DNA of 64,000 nt. It comes from Planctomycetota bacterium. GTDB taxonomy: Bacteria > Planctomycetota > UBA1135 > UBA2386. The position numbers and the translations under genes were made by a program. The stretch spans positions 1-64,000 of the forward strand of contig JANQJF010000128.1 of assembly GCA_028281765.1 (NCBI GenBank), read 5' to 3'. The notes under the pieces were generated by a model that was given only the letters and a program-made list of their open reading frames with translations, had not been told where the DNA came from and did no database searches. This document shows, one piece after another, positions 26,919 through 35,572 of the stretch (its first letter is position 1; each line of letters begins with the position of its first letter).

Positions 26919-27361
26919 TGTCGGCAGTGGTTGGCTTCGAAAGTCCCGGCGACCACGGCGTGCCTGAGGTTTGGCCGGCTTTGCCGGAAACACCAAGCGA
27001 CAAAGCAACCAAGAGGCAGACCGACGACGTCTAACACATGCACGACCACCGGCAAACCTACGACTTCGACATTTCGAGAGTGCGGAGTCGCCGGCCAAGC
27101 GAACAACGCGCTCGGCAGCGATCGAGCAGCCCATTCGAACTACTCGTGATGCGTTCGGTCGGCCAAGAGCATCGGACGCTCAATGTGCCTCTCCGCCATA
27201 GCGATAGACCGAAGCGCCCCGACCGCCGATAGTCGCTCGACCGACCAAGACCGTTCGCCTGCTTCTTGGTCGCTTGGTCGCTTGGTGTTTCCGGCGAAGC
27301 CGGCCAAGTCGTCGGCACGCCCTTTGTCGCGGAGCTGCTGATTTCGCCCACTGCCGACAAC
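26919..27361. mobile_element. inverted-repeat element, copy A (MITE-like)
   Basis: A 443-bp non-coding element. Its ends are inverted copies of each other: GTTGTCGGCAGTGG at the left edge matches CACTGCCGACAAC at the right edge, and an inner 41-bp inverted repeat lies at 26957-26997 and 27281-27321 (containing GGCCGGCTTTGCCGGAAAC on the left). Just inside the right arm is an 8-bp tandem repeat (CTTGGTCG, two full units). The whole element recurs as copy B at 27808-28304 in direct orientation. Its right edge lies one base from the stop codon of the GxxExxY gene. No transposase is encoded. Confidence 0.75.
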
Positions 27362-27362
27362 C

Positions 27363-27767
27363 TCACCTCCGAACCCGCACCACCCCATCCTTCAACAGCC
27401 GCTCGTTGAAGTTCATCAGCAAACCAAGCGGTGCATTCGTGAGCTTCAAGTAAGTAAACAGCTGGGCATGATCCCGAAGCGTGAGACGCTCCACGGCTTT
27501 CACCTCGACAACCAGACAGTCATCCACGAACAAGTCGACGCGGAGACGAGTTGTAAGCACGCGACCGCGAAACTCTATCGGGACGCGGAGCTGACGACGT
27601 AGCGCGATACGTCGATCCGAGAGAACGGAAACCAGCGCCTCTTCGTACACGGACTCGAGCAATCCGGGTCCGAGCTCGCGGTGAACCAGGATTCCCGCGT
27701 CGACGACTTCGCGTGCGGCGCGGTCTGACGGGCTGCTTGGGTCGAAACGGTTGGACGTCGTATTCAT
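27363..27767 (-). CDS. GxxExxY family protein (PD-(D/E)xK nuclease-like)
   Basis: A 134-residue protein starting MNTTSNRFDPSSPSDRAARE. The family-naming motif is at residues 35-41 (GLLESVY), preceded by AGILVHRELGPG. A PD-(D/E)xK-type core can be read as Asp78 in RVDLFVDD and Glu88-x-Lys90 in VVEVKAVE, and the C terminus carries LTNAPLGLLMNFNERLLKDG, typical of the family. Homologues are widespread small proteins of unproven function, thought to be nuclease-like. The gene fills the space between two direct copies of the inverted-repeat element: its stop abuts copy A and its start is 40 bases from copy B. Confidence 0.93.
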   Translation of the reverse strand: MNTTSNRFDPSSPSDRAAREVVDAGILVHRELGPGLLESVYEEALVSVLSDRRIALRRQLRVPIEFRGRVLTTRLRVDLFVDDCLVVEVKAVERLTLRDHAQLFTYLKLTNAPLGLLMNFNERLLKDGVVRVRR

Positions 27768-27807
27768 GGCTCCGGGGACATGTGGCCCGGAGATGGTTGG
27801 TGGGAAC

Positions 27808-28304
27808 GTTGTCGGCAGTGGTTGGCTTCGAAAGTCCCGGCGACAACGGCGTGCCAACGACTTAGCCGGCTTCGCCGGAAACTCCAAGCAGCCAAGCAAC
27901 CAAGAGGCAGACCGGCGACGTCCAACACTTGCACAACCACCGGTAAACCGACGACTTCGACATTTGGAGAGCGCGGAGTCGCCGGCGGGGCGAACAACGC
28001 ACTCGGCCGATCCACGCCATCGAACAACCCATTCGAACTGCCGTGATGCGTTCGGTCGGCCGAGAGGGTCGGATGCGCAAAGCGCCTCTCCGCCATAGCG
28101 ATAGACCGAAGCGCCCCGACCGCCGATGGTCGCTCGACCGACCAAGACCGTTCGCCTGCTTCTTGGTCGCTTGGTCGCTTGGTCGCTTGGTCGCTTGGTC
28201 GCTTGGTCGCTTGGTCGCTTGGTCGCTTGGTGTTTCCGGCGAAGCCGGCCAAATCGTCGGCACGCCCTTTGTCGCGGAGCTGCTGATTTCGCCCACCGCC
28301 CACC
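27808..28304. mobile_element. inverted-repeat element, copy B (MITE-like)
   Basis: This is the second, longer copy of the element at 26919-27361. Its 41-bp arms are 27848-27888 and 28226-28266, 37 of 41 bases complementary. The interior is collinear with copy A (for example CGATAGACCGAAGCGCCCCG in both). The length difference comes mainly from six extra 8-bp units in the tandem array. The extreme right edge has diverged from the left-edge sequence. It encodes no convincing protein. Confidence 0.75.
28162..28225. repeat. 8-bp tandem array, CTTGGTCG x8
   Basis: Eight perfect contiguous copies of CTTGGTCG followed by a partial ninth (CTTGGTGT) that begins the right arm of element B. The same position in copy A (27265-27280) has only two full units plus the partial one. 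On the minus strand the array translates as repeated ATKRPSDQ, but no credible gene uses it. Confidence 0.95.
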
Positions 28305-28375
28305 AATTTCCGAGTACACAAAATCGCGCGCCGCCCGCTCTCGCGGACGCCGCGCCTTCTCCGAGCCACCCGAGC

Positions 28376-29845
28376 CTACAGAACCTCGAGCGTCATCGGC
28401 GTGCTGAAGTGGAACTGCACGCCGTCGAACGTCACCGCCTGCAGGGTCAGGTCGAGGGCCGCCGCGCCGGCCGGCACTGCGAGCGTCTGGACACCGAAGC
28501 CTGCCGCGCCGATCGGGACCGGGCCGACCGGGATCTGGAACTGGATGATCTCGGGGAAGCACGGGTTGGCCCACGGGGCGAGGATCGGGTGCACGTAGCA
28601 CGCGGTGTCGAAGCGGAAGTGCGCGAGGAGCAGGGCCGCGCCCGGCATCGCGCCGCCGATCTGGATGTCGAACGCGCCACCCGGGGCCTGTTGCGGCGTG
28701 CTCGTCTCGAGCACGAAGTTGCAGACGCTCCAAGCCTTGCGGCACTCGAGGCCGTTCAGGCTGCCGGCGTTCGGGAACGCGGTGCGCAGGCCCACGCGGC
28801 CGCCGGTGGTCGGCGAGGCGTTGTTGGCGAGCGGGATGCCGTTGAGCTGCATGATGCTGCCCGTCGTGCCGGCACCGTTCGGGCGCGTCGAGAGCACGGC
28901 ACCGCCCGTAAGGTTCTCGCCGCAGAACATCAGGTGGTTCCACTGGCCCCACTGGTTCGCCCACGTGCCGCCGATCACGTGCAAGCCGTCGGTGTCGCCA
29001 ATGCCGGCAGGCGCCATGTTGCTGCGGTCGCGGACGTTCGAGTTCGAGACGTAGTTGTCGACCTGCACCTCGTGCGCGACGAGCAGTCCGCTGGCGGCGG
29101 CGACCGTGACGGGCTCACCGTAGGCCAGCAGCGGGATCGCGAGGATCGCGCCGTCCTCGGCCACGACCGTACCGGCGTTCGTCGTATCGATGGTGTGGGC
29201 CTCTTCGAGCGACAGATAGAGGATGAGCTGATCGCGATCGAGCGCGACGGCGTCGACGTTGATCTCGTCCGCGTTCGGGATCCCGAACGCCGACTTGATC
29301 TGCTCCTCGCGGATCAGGAAGGAGAACTGGCCGTCCGCGACGATGCGCGCGACGTCTCCGTCCGTGAACACGGTCGGCGTGCCGCTCGCGTTGACGCAGT
29401 CGTCGATGTCGTGCTTCGGCGAGAAGAACAGGCCGCGCAGGTCGGACCCACCGATCACACCCGCACCGGGACCACCCTGACCACCATCGGGATCGTCGGG
29501 GTTGCCACCGTTGCCGTGCGCGTCGGTCGCACCGGCGGCATCCGGATCCCAGACCAGCGCGTCGATCGCGCCGCTGAGGACCGCTTCCCAGATCTGCGAG
29601 TCCCCGTCCTCGTCACCGGCGAGAGTCAGGAACGCGTTGTGCGGCGCAAACTTCTCCGCGCAGGGCGGGACGAGGCTCGGGACGACCGACATCACGTCCT
29701 GCGGCTCGATCTCTTCGAGGGCGGCCGGCTTCGGGCACGCCGTGAGCTCGTTCGAGGCGGTCGTGAAGATGAGCGCGTCCGGCTGCTGGGCGGCCAGGGA
29801 CGCGGCGACGAGGGAGGCGAACAACGGGGTCGTGAGTGCACGCAT
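28376..29845 (-). CDS. large secreted protein, unknown function, C-terminal beta module
   Basis: A 489-residue exported protein (MRALTTPLFASLVAASLAAQ; GGAG upstream of the ATG). The mature protein is acidic and contains a Gly/Pro/Asp-rich linker (DPDGGQGGPGAGVIGGSDL) and a central domain with HDIDDCVNASGTPTVFTDGD. The C-terminal 130 residues (FPEIIQFQIPVGPVPIGAAG, then LDLTLQAVTFDGVQFHFSTP) form the beta module shared by other secreted proteins of this window. No catalytic motif is recognised. It is divergent from the kinase gene at 30015. Confidence 0.8.
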   Translation of the reverse strand: MRALTTPLFASLVAASLAAQQPDALIFTTASNELTACPKPAALEEIEPQDVMSVVPSLVPPCAEKFAPHNAFLTLAGDEDGDSQIWEAVLSGAIDALVWDPDAAGATDAHGNGGNPDDPDGGQGGPGAGVIGGSDLRGLFFSPKHDIDDCVNASGTPTVFTDGDVARIVADGQFSFLIREEQIKSAFGIPNADEINVDAVALDRDQLILYLSLEEAHTIDTTNAGTVVAEDGAILAIPLLAYGEPVTVAAASGLLVAHEVQVDNYVSNSNVRDRSNMAPAGIGDTDGLHVIGGTWANQWGQWNHLMFCGENLTGGAVLSTRPNGAGTTGSIMQLNGIPLANNASPTTGGRVGLRTAFPNAGSLNGLECRKAWSVCNFVLETSTPQQAPGGAFDIQIGGAMPGAALLLAHFRFDTACYVHPILAPWANPCFPEIIQFQIPVGPVPIGAAGFGVQTLAVPAGAAALDLTLQAVTFDGVQFHFSTPMTLEVL

Positions 29846-30014
29846 TGGAAGGGCTCCGGTTGGAAGTGAGTCGCGGGGTTGTCCCGCTGACCCTCCCAAG
29901 CGAAGCCTGACTCGGCGGGACCTAGAAAAACTCGACAAAGCGCATCCGGGGGTAAACTGGCCCCATGCCCCTCCTCGCCCCCCACGACGCGCGGTGACCG
30001 ATCCGACCCGCGGC

Positions 30015-32804
30015 ATGACCCAGCTCCAAGAGGCGCTGGCCGTGTTCTGCGCCTGGGAAACCCGGACGCCACGGGAAGCTCCCGAGGAGCTCCTCGCGCG
30101 TCACGAGCCCCTGCGCGAGCTGCTGGAGCCCATGCTGGCGGAGGAAGAGCCGGAATCCGACGAAACAAGCGACGAGATCGGCCGCGAACTCGGACCCTAC
30201 CGACTCGTGCGTGAGCTCGGCCGGGGCGGCATGGGCGTCGTCTACGAGGCGACGGAGCCGGGCCTCGGGCGCTCCGTCGCCCTGAAGGTGCTCTCGGCGC
30301 ACCTGACCCTGAGCCCGACCGCGATCGCCCGTTTCCAGCGCGAGGCGAACCTCGCGGCCAATCTCGAGCACCCGGGCATCGTCGACGTGTTCGGCGTCGG
30401 CCAGACCGGCGGCCATCACTGGTTCGCGATGGAGCTCCTGCGGGGCACCGCGCTCGACGTGCTCCTCCGCGGGCTCGGCGGGGCTACGGACGGGAACACG
30501 CTGCGCGAACTCGCGCAGCGCGACGGCGACTCGGTGTCGGAGAGCGGCGCGTCAGAGGACCGCCTCGTGTTCTCCGGCAAGCGCACGCAGGTGATGGCGC
30601 GGATCGGCCTGCAGCTCGCGGAAGCGCTCGCGTTCGCCCACGCGCACGGCGTGCTGCACCGCGACGTCAAGCCGGCGAACGCGATCCTGCTGCCGACGGG
30701 TCGCGTCGTGCTCACGGACTTCGGCCTCGCGCGGCAGGGCGACGCCCCCGGCATGACCCAGACCGGCCTCTTCGCCGGCACGCCGAACTACGCCTCACCC
30801 GAACAGTCCACCGGCAACTGGGACGACGTCGGCCCACCGTCGGACGTGTTCTCCCTCGGGGCGACGCTCTACGAGCTGCTGTCGGGCCGTCGCGCGTTCG
30901 ACGGCGACGACGTCCTACACCAGATTCGCCACGACGATCCGGACGACCTCGTGCGCATCTGCGCCGACGTGCCCGCCGACCTCGCTGCGATCGTGCACAA
31001 GGCGCTCGAGAAGGATCCACTCCGGCGCTACGCGAGCGCCGCCGAGTTCGCCGCCGACCTGCGGGCTTGGCTCGAGTTGCGTCCGGTTTCCGCGCGGCGC
31101 GCGACGACGATGATGCGGATCGGCCGCTGGGCGCGCCGCGAGCCGTTCCGCGCGGCGCTCGTCGGCCTGCTCGCGATCGCGATCCCCGGCTTCGCGGGCC
31201 TCGGTGGATACGTATGGGCGAGCTCCGACCTCGTCAGCGCCGGCGAAGCCGCGCTCGCCGAGCAGCGACTCGACGCGTCGCTGAACCGAGCCTACGGAGA
31301 TCTCGCCGCCACACGACTCGGACCCGCGATGCGCGCATTCGAACGCATCGCCGAGGAGCACGACGCACATCCGGAGGCACTCGCCGGCCAGATGCTCGTG
31401 CTCGGACAGCTGCAGACCGGAGCCCCGCTGTCGGTGTGGCTCGAGGCACACCATGACGTCGTCGACGGCTCCATCGCACTCCGCAAGCTCGCGGACACGA
31501 TGACCCGCGGTCACGACCCTCAGGTGCAGTGGGTGCGCTCGCGCGACGGCTGGCAAACGAGCGACTACGCGATCGCCGGCTACTACTGCCTCGAACGAGG
31601 ACGCTCCAGCACGGAGATCGAGTGGATCGAACGCGCGGCCCGTCTATTCCAACAGGCCGCCCTGGCCGACGATCGACTGCACTACCACTGCGCCTGGGCG
31701 CGCGCCGCGGTCGAGGCCAGTGACGACGACGCGGCCGCGGCTGCGCTGGAGGGATTGCGCCGTCTGTTCCCGGACGAACTCCCGGCGCTGATCGCGATCG
31801 CGGACATCGCGCGCGAAATCGATCCGGAGCTCGCGAAAGAGTCCGTGGTGCGCGCCGAGAAGCTCGCGCCGAACGACCCGGACGTCGCGGCGCACGCCGC
31901 GTCCTTTGCAGCCCGCGCGGGAGACACGGAGGATGCGATCACCCGCTACGAGCGCGTGCTTAACGAGCACCCGCGGCACGTGCCGGCGTTGGTGGGCCGC
32001 GCGCGCCTCGCCCAGCAGGCCGAGGACGACGCACGCGCGGTCGAACTGCTCCTGCGTGCGGCCGAGGGCGACGCCTTCGACGTGCAGCGCTGGCTCGATG
32101 GCCGTGTACCGAAGCAGCCAAATCCGTCGTTCTCGCCGTATGCCCGCCAGGGTCACACCGACTACATCGTCGACCTCGCACTCGGGCTCGCCGACGCCGG
32201 TCGCCACGACGAAGCGCGCCTCGTGCTGACGCGGTCCCGCGGTATAGACGACCGCTTCCGCTCGACGCGCGTCGCGGTCGCGAAGATGCTGTTCCAGGCC
32301 AATCGCCTCGATCAGGCCCACGCGCAGATCGCCCCGGTCGTCGACGAGGACACCGACGACATCACGGCGTGGATCGTCGCGGCGCAGATCGCGACGGGAC
32401 GCGGCGAAGACGAAGAGGCACTGCGCTGCGCGCGGCGTGCCTGCCAGCTCGATCCCGCGCACGCGGCCGCGCGGCTCGCGCTCGCGGTCGTGTACTACAA
32501 CCGGCAGGATTTCGAAGCCTGCGAAGCGACCGCGATTGAAGCCGTGCGGCTCGCGCCGATCAGCGAGCGCGCGTCTCGACTCGTCCGCGATCTCGCGGTG
32601 TGGAAGGAAGATCCCGCCTACCTTCTCCGCGAGGCCGAGCGCTTCGCCGAGTGCCTGTTCCGCGCGGGACGCCCCACCCAGGCGGCCATTGCCCTTCGCG
32701 AGTATCTCGTGATGCCACCCGAAGAAGTGCTCCCTGGCGCCGCCGAACACAAAGCGCGGATCGAGGCCTCGATCGCCCGCTACGAAGAAGCCACATCGCG
32801 ATGA
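30015..32804 (+). CDS. Ser/Thr protein kinase with TPR-rich C terminus, paired with ECF sigma factor
   Basis: About 929 residues. The N-terminal 55 residues are helical, then the kinase domain (about 62-355) shows LGRGGMGVVYEA, Lys91 in VALKVL, HRDVKPAN at 215-222, DFG at 235-237 and SPEQ, all intact. A transmembrane helix lies at about 379-401, and the remaining 520 residues are TPR-like repeats, probably outside the membrane. ATG 30015 is chosen; GTG 29994 is in frame. The stop codon overlaps the start of the sigma factor gene (ATGA), a strong sign that kinase activity controls that sigma factor, as proposed for kinase-linked ECF groups in Planctomycetota. Confidence 0.93.
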   Translation: MTQLQEALAVFCAWETRTPREAPEELLARHEPLRELLEPMLAEEEPESDETSDEIGRELGPYRLVRELGRGGMGVVYEATEPGLGRSVALKVLSAHLTLSPTAIARFQREANLAANLEHPGIVDVFGVGQTGGHHWFAMELLRGTALDVLLRGLGGATDGNTLRELAQRDGDSVSESGASEDRLVFSGKRTQVMARIGLQLAEALAFAHAHGVLHRDVKPANAILLPTGRVVLTDFGLARQGDAPGMTQTGLFAGTPNYASPEQSTGNWDDVGPPSDVFSLGATLYELLSGRRAFDGDDVLHQIRHDDPDDLVRICADVPADLAAIVHKALEKDPLRRYASAAEFAADLRAWLELRPVSARRATTMMRIGRWARREPFRAALVGLLAIAIPGFAGLGGYVWASSDLVSAGEAALAEQRLDASLNRAYGDLAATRLGPAMRAFERIAEEHDAHPEALAGQMLVLGQLQTGAPLSVWLEAHHDVVDGSIALRKLADTMTRGHDPQVQWVRSRDGWQTSDYAIAGYYCLERGRSSTEIEWIERAARLFQQAALADDRLHYHCAWARAAVEASDDDAAAAALEGLRRLFPDELPALIAIADIAREIDPELAKESVVRAEKLAPNDPDVAAHAASFAARAGDTEDAITRYERVLNEHPRHVPALVGRARLAQQAEDDARAVELLLRAAEGDAFDVQRWLDGRVPKQPNPSFSPYARQGHTDYIVDLALGLADAGRHDEARLVLTRSRGIDDRFRSTRVAVAKMLFQANRLDQAHAQIAPVVDEDTDDITAWIVAAQIATGRGEDEEALRCARRACQLDPAHAAARLALAVVYYNRQDFEACEATAIEAVRLAPISERASRLVRDLAVWKEDPAYLLREAERFAECLFRAGRPTQAAIALREYLVMPPEEVLPGAAEHKARIEASIARYEEATSR

Positions 32805-33421
32805 CTCCGCCCGTCGATCTGACAACCGCGATGCTGACGCGCTGGCATGCCGGCGACCAGGAAGCTCTTCACGAGCTGATCGACCGGGACGCGTCCTGGG
32901 TGCACCAGCAGGTCCGGCGAAGGCTCGGCAACGAGCTGCGGCAGAAGCTCGACAGCGTCGACGTCGTGCAGGATGCGATGCTCGAAGTCCTGCGCTACGC
33001 GCCGCGCTTCGTCGCACCGGACCAGCCGCGATTCCGCGCGCTCATGGTCAAAGTCGTCGAGAACATCCTTCGCGACCGCCACGCGTTCTTTCACGCGCGC
33101 CGACGGTCGATGAGCCGAGACGCCGGCGCCGAAGGGGCGCTCGCGATCGCGGCAGACAGCGCAGATTCCCCGTCGCGGGAAGCCGCGAGCAACGAGGAGA
33201 CGCAGTGGATGCGCCTCGGCCTCGAGCTACTCGATCCGGACGACCGGCGCGCCGTCGTGCTGCGGCAGTGGGACGAGCTCGGGTTCGCCGAGATCGGTGA
33301 GCGGATGGGCTTAACTGAGAACGGCGCGCGGATGAAGTTCCAGCGCGCCGTCGCCAAGCTCGCCCGCAAGGTCAGCGCCCTGCGGACCGGCAGTTGGCTC
33401 GAGGACGAGACCTCGAGCTGA
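32801..33421 (+). CDS. ECF-type RNA polymerase sigma factor
   Basis: A 206-residue sigma-70 family protein. Region 2 runs from about residue 10 to 95 (MLTRWHAGDQEALHELIDRD, LDSVDVVQDAMLEVLRYAPR), and region 4 from about 140 to 195 with the helix-turn-helix FAEIGERMGLTENGARMKFQ. There is no region 3 and no anti-sigma gene next to it. The start overlaps the kinase stop by four bases. The usual planctomycete ECF signature in region 2 (WHAGDQEAL) is present. Likely activity is promoter recognition under control of the upstream kinase; targets cannot be inferred. Confidence 0.95.
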   Translation: MTPPVDLTTAMLTRWHAGDQEALHELIDRDASWVHQQVRRRLGNELRQKLDSVDVVQDAMLEVLRYAPRFVAPDQPRFRALMVKVVENILRDRHAFFHARRRSMSRDAGAEGALAIAADSADSPSREAASNEETQWMRLGLELLDPDDRRAVVLRQWDELGFAEIGERMGLTENGARMKFQRAVAKLARKVSALRTGSWLEDETSS

Positions 33422-33430
33422 TTCCGCTCG

Positions 33431-35131
33431 TCAGAGCTGGAACGAGAAGGTGTCGGTCAGGAAGTCCGCGCCCGTGCCGGCGAAGCCCGCCGCCGCGTAG
33501 AAGACGTTCAGGCCGACGGCCGGGCCGCCACCCGCGAAGATGTTCGGGAACTGCAGCGTGCTGCCAGAGCCACCGACGAGAACGGCTTCGAAGCCCGGAC
33601 CACCGAACGGACCGATCGTCGGACCGAGGTTCCAGAGACGACCGTCCGGCGTGGGCAGCGGACCGGTGCCGGCCGAGAGGCCGATGATCGCGATACCGTT
33701 GTTGCCGAAGCCCGAGAAGTCGAAGCCGAGCACGGTGCTGGCCGGGTTGTAGATGTCGTCCCAGCCGATCGGCGTCACGGTCGCCGCGCGGAAGCCACCG
33801 ACGTAGACGTCGTTGGCGCCACCGTCGTCCGACAAGTACGCGACGATCGCGTTGTCGTAGAGGTCGTTCCAGACGACTTCGGCGAAGTCGACATCGCCGG
33901 TGTTGTCTGAGATCTGCGTGTCGCCGAACCACGTCGCGCCACCGTCTTGCGTCATGCTCGCGTTCGCGGTGTTCGGGAAGTTGCCACTCGTCCAGGCGAC
34001 AACGTCGCAGCCGTCGCCGGCTTCGACGATGCGCGGGAAGCCGCCACCCGTGGTCGAGAGCTGCGTCTCGTTGTAGGTGAGGCCTCCGTCGTTCGACGAC
34101 GCCGCGTAGATCTCGTCGCCGCCAGTGCGGTTGTCTTCCCAGACGACGATGACCGTGCCGATCGAGCTCACGCCGACGACACGGTTGTCGGTGTCGTCGA
34201 CGCCGGCGGCGTAGTTGCCGACCGTGACGTCGCCGTTGAAGGTCAGGCCGCCGTCGAGCGAGACGTTCGCACGAGACGCTTCCGGAGCTCCATCCGGGAC
34301 TTCCTCGTCCCAAGCAACCGCGACGATACCATTGGTCGCATCGACGACCGGGACGCCATCCGCGTCACCACCGGCCGTCGACATCACGGTGTCGGCCGCG
34401 AGCCAGGTCGCGCCACCATCGTTGGTCTGCTGGTAGTAGACCGTGTCGATGCCCGAACGGTTGTCGGCCCAGACGACGTGGACCGTGCCACCGTCGACCG
34501 CCATGTCGGACAGGTCGATGTCGAACGCACCCGGAGCGACGCCCTGCGGCACGAAGACCGGCGCGTTGAAGGTCGCGCCGTTGTCCGTCGAAGTCACGAG
34601 GTAGAGCTCCTCGTTCGACGAGGTGTTCGGGTCGACTTCGAGGAGGATGTAGACGTTGTTGCCCTCGGCCGCGTGGCGCCAGCTGCGCACGGCGCCGACA
34701 CCGACCGCAAACGTCGGGTCGATGCGGACTTCGCCGTTGAAGGTCGCGCCACCGTCGTTCGATGCGTTGAAGAACACGTCGTCGAACGTGGCGCCTGCAC
34801 GCTCGTCCTTCCAGGTCACGTAGACGTTGTTGCCGGCGATCTGGATGTCGCCTTCCTGCATGTCCTTACGGGTCGTGCCAGCGTCGCCATCGATGATCTG
34901 GGACGCGCCCCAGTTGATGCCTTGGCCGTCGGAGAATCGAATCGTGACGTCGTTGTTCACGCCTTCGACCCACCCGGCGATGGTCACGTCGCCCGCGGTG
35001 GCGAGCACCGGATCGAAGTCGACGCTACCGGCGGCGCCGTCGACGGTCTGCGGTGCGCGCGCATTCTGTGCGGAGAGGCCGGCGCCGAGGCACGCGACGG
35101 CTACGAGAGCGGAGGGGAAAGAGGGTTGCAC
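33431..35131 (-). CDS. secreted Asp-box (BNR) propeller protein, sialidase-like
   Basis: A 566-residue exported protein with a GTG start (VQPSFPSALVAVACLGAGLS read as Met; AGGAGA upstream). At least six Asp-box motifs are visible (SNDGGATF, STDNGATF, TNDGGATW, SLDGGLTF, SNDGGLTY, TQDGGATW), which mark the blade turns of a sialidase-type propeller. The arginine triad and Tyr/Glu nucleophile of active sialidases are not evident, so it may bind rather than cleave. The last 130 residues (NPASTVLGFDFSGFGNNGIA to FLTDTFSFQL) are the recurrent C-terminal beta module. It converges with the sigma gene across nine bases. Confidence 0.85.
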   Translation of the reverse strand: MQPSFPSALVAVACLGAGLSAQNARAPQTVDGAAGSVDFDPVLATAGDVTIAGWVEGVNNDVTIRFSDGQGINWGASQIIDGDAGTTRKDMQEGDIQIAGNNVYVTWKDERAGATFDDVFFNASNDGGATFNGEVRIDPTFAVGVGAVRSWRHAAEGNNVYILLEVDPNTSSNEELYLVTSTDNGATFNAPVFVPQGVAPGAFDIDLSDMAVDGGTVHVVWADNRSGIDTVYYQQTNDGGATWLAADTVMSTAGGDADGVPVVDATNGIVAVAWDEEVPDGAPEASRANVSLDGGLTFNGDVTVGNYAAGVDDTDNRVVGVSSIGTVIVVWEDNRTGGDEIYAASSNDGGLTYNETQLSTTGGGFPRIVEAGDGCDVVAWTSGNFPNTANASMTQDGGATWFGDTQISDNTGDVDFAEVVWNDLYDNAIVAYLSDDGGANDVYVGGFRAATVTPIGWDDIYNPASTVLGFDFSGFGNNGIAIIGLSAGTGPLPTPDGRLWNLGPTIGPFGGPGFEAVLVGGSGSTLQFPNIFAGGGPAVGLNVFYAAAGFAGTGADFLTDTFSFQL

Positions 35132-35272
35132 TGTGGGTTGTCTCCTGGTGGATGTCGTACAGCGCGTGAGTATATGCACGCGGGTGCCAACTCAATGCAC
35201 GCTGTTATCAAGCCTGTATGAACGCGCACACGGTGCCGCGTATACCACTTCCCCGAGAACGGCTCGCAACAC

Positions 35273-35488
35273 TCAGGACCCAACGACGATCCGCGCGCGA
35301 TCACTGAGCGCCACGCCGAGGGCAAACGGCGCGCCGGGACCGGGCACGATCGCGTACGAGTCGAGGTAGATCGTGCACCCCGGCATGCCGAGTGCATCGA
35401 GCCGAGGCGCGGGTTACCCGTGGCCCCCGCCCCAGGCACCGGCGAAGACCACGAGCGCCAGGGCAACCACGGAGAACGCGTAGCGCAT
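35273..35488 (-). pseudogene. remnant of a small secreted protein gene, nonsense mutation
   Basis: An ATG opens a good signal peptide (MRYAFSVVALALVVFAGAWG), but codon 25 is TAA (35414-35416). The same frame continues through LDALGMPGCTIYLDSYAIVP and GAPFALGVALSDRARIVVGS to a TGA. The downstream text closely resembles the end of the C-terminal beta module of this genome's secreted proteins (ALGMPGC, then FALG). The simplest reading is that an internal deletion joined a signal peptide to the module's tail and a stop then arose. Confidence 0.55.
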
Positions 35489-35572
35489 GTCGGAGAGCGT
35501 GGGAAGGAGAGCGAGAGAGCGCCCGAACTGTAGTCGTTCCATCGGCGCGGATGAGCACGTACGCTCGCCGCG

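Noticed and set aside
28162..28225. A CRISPR array
   Set aside because: Units are 8 bp, contiguous and without spacers.
28043..28300. A membrane protein with repeats of LVAWSLGR
   Set aside because: It is a plain translation of the CTTGGTCG array inside the inverted-repeat element; the array's copy number differs between the twin elements and no gene context exists.
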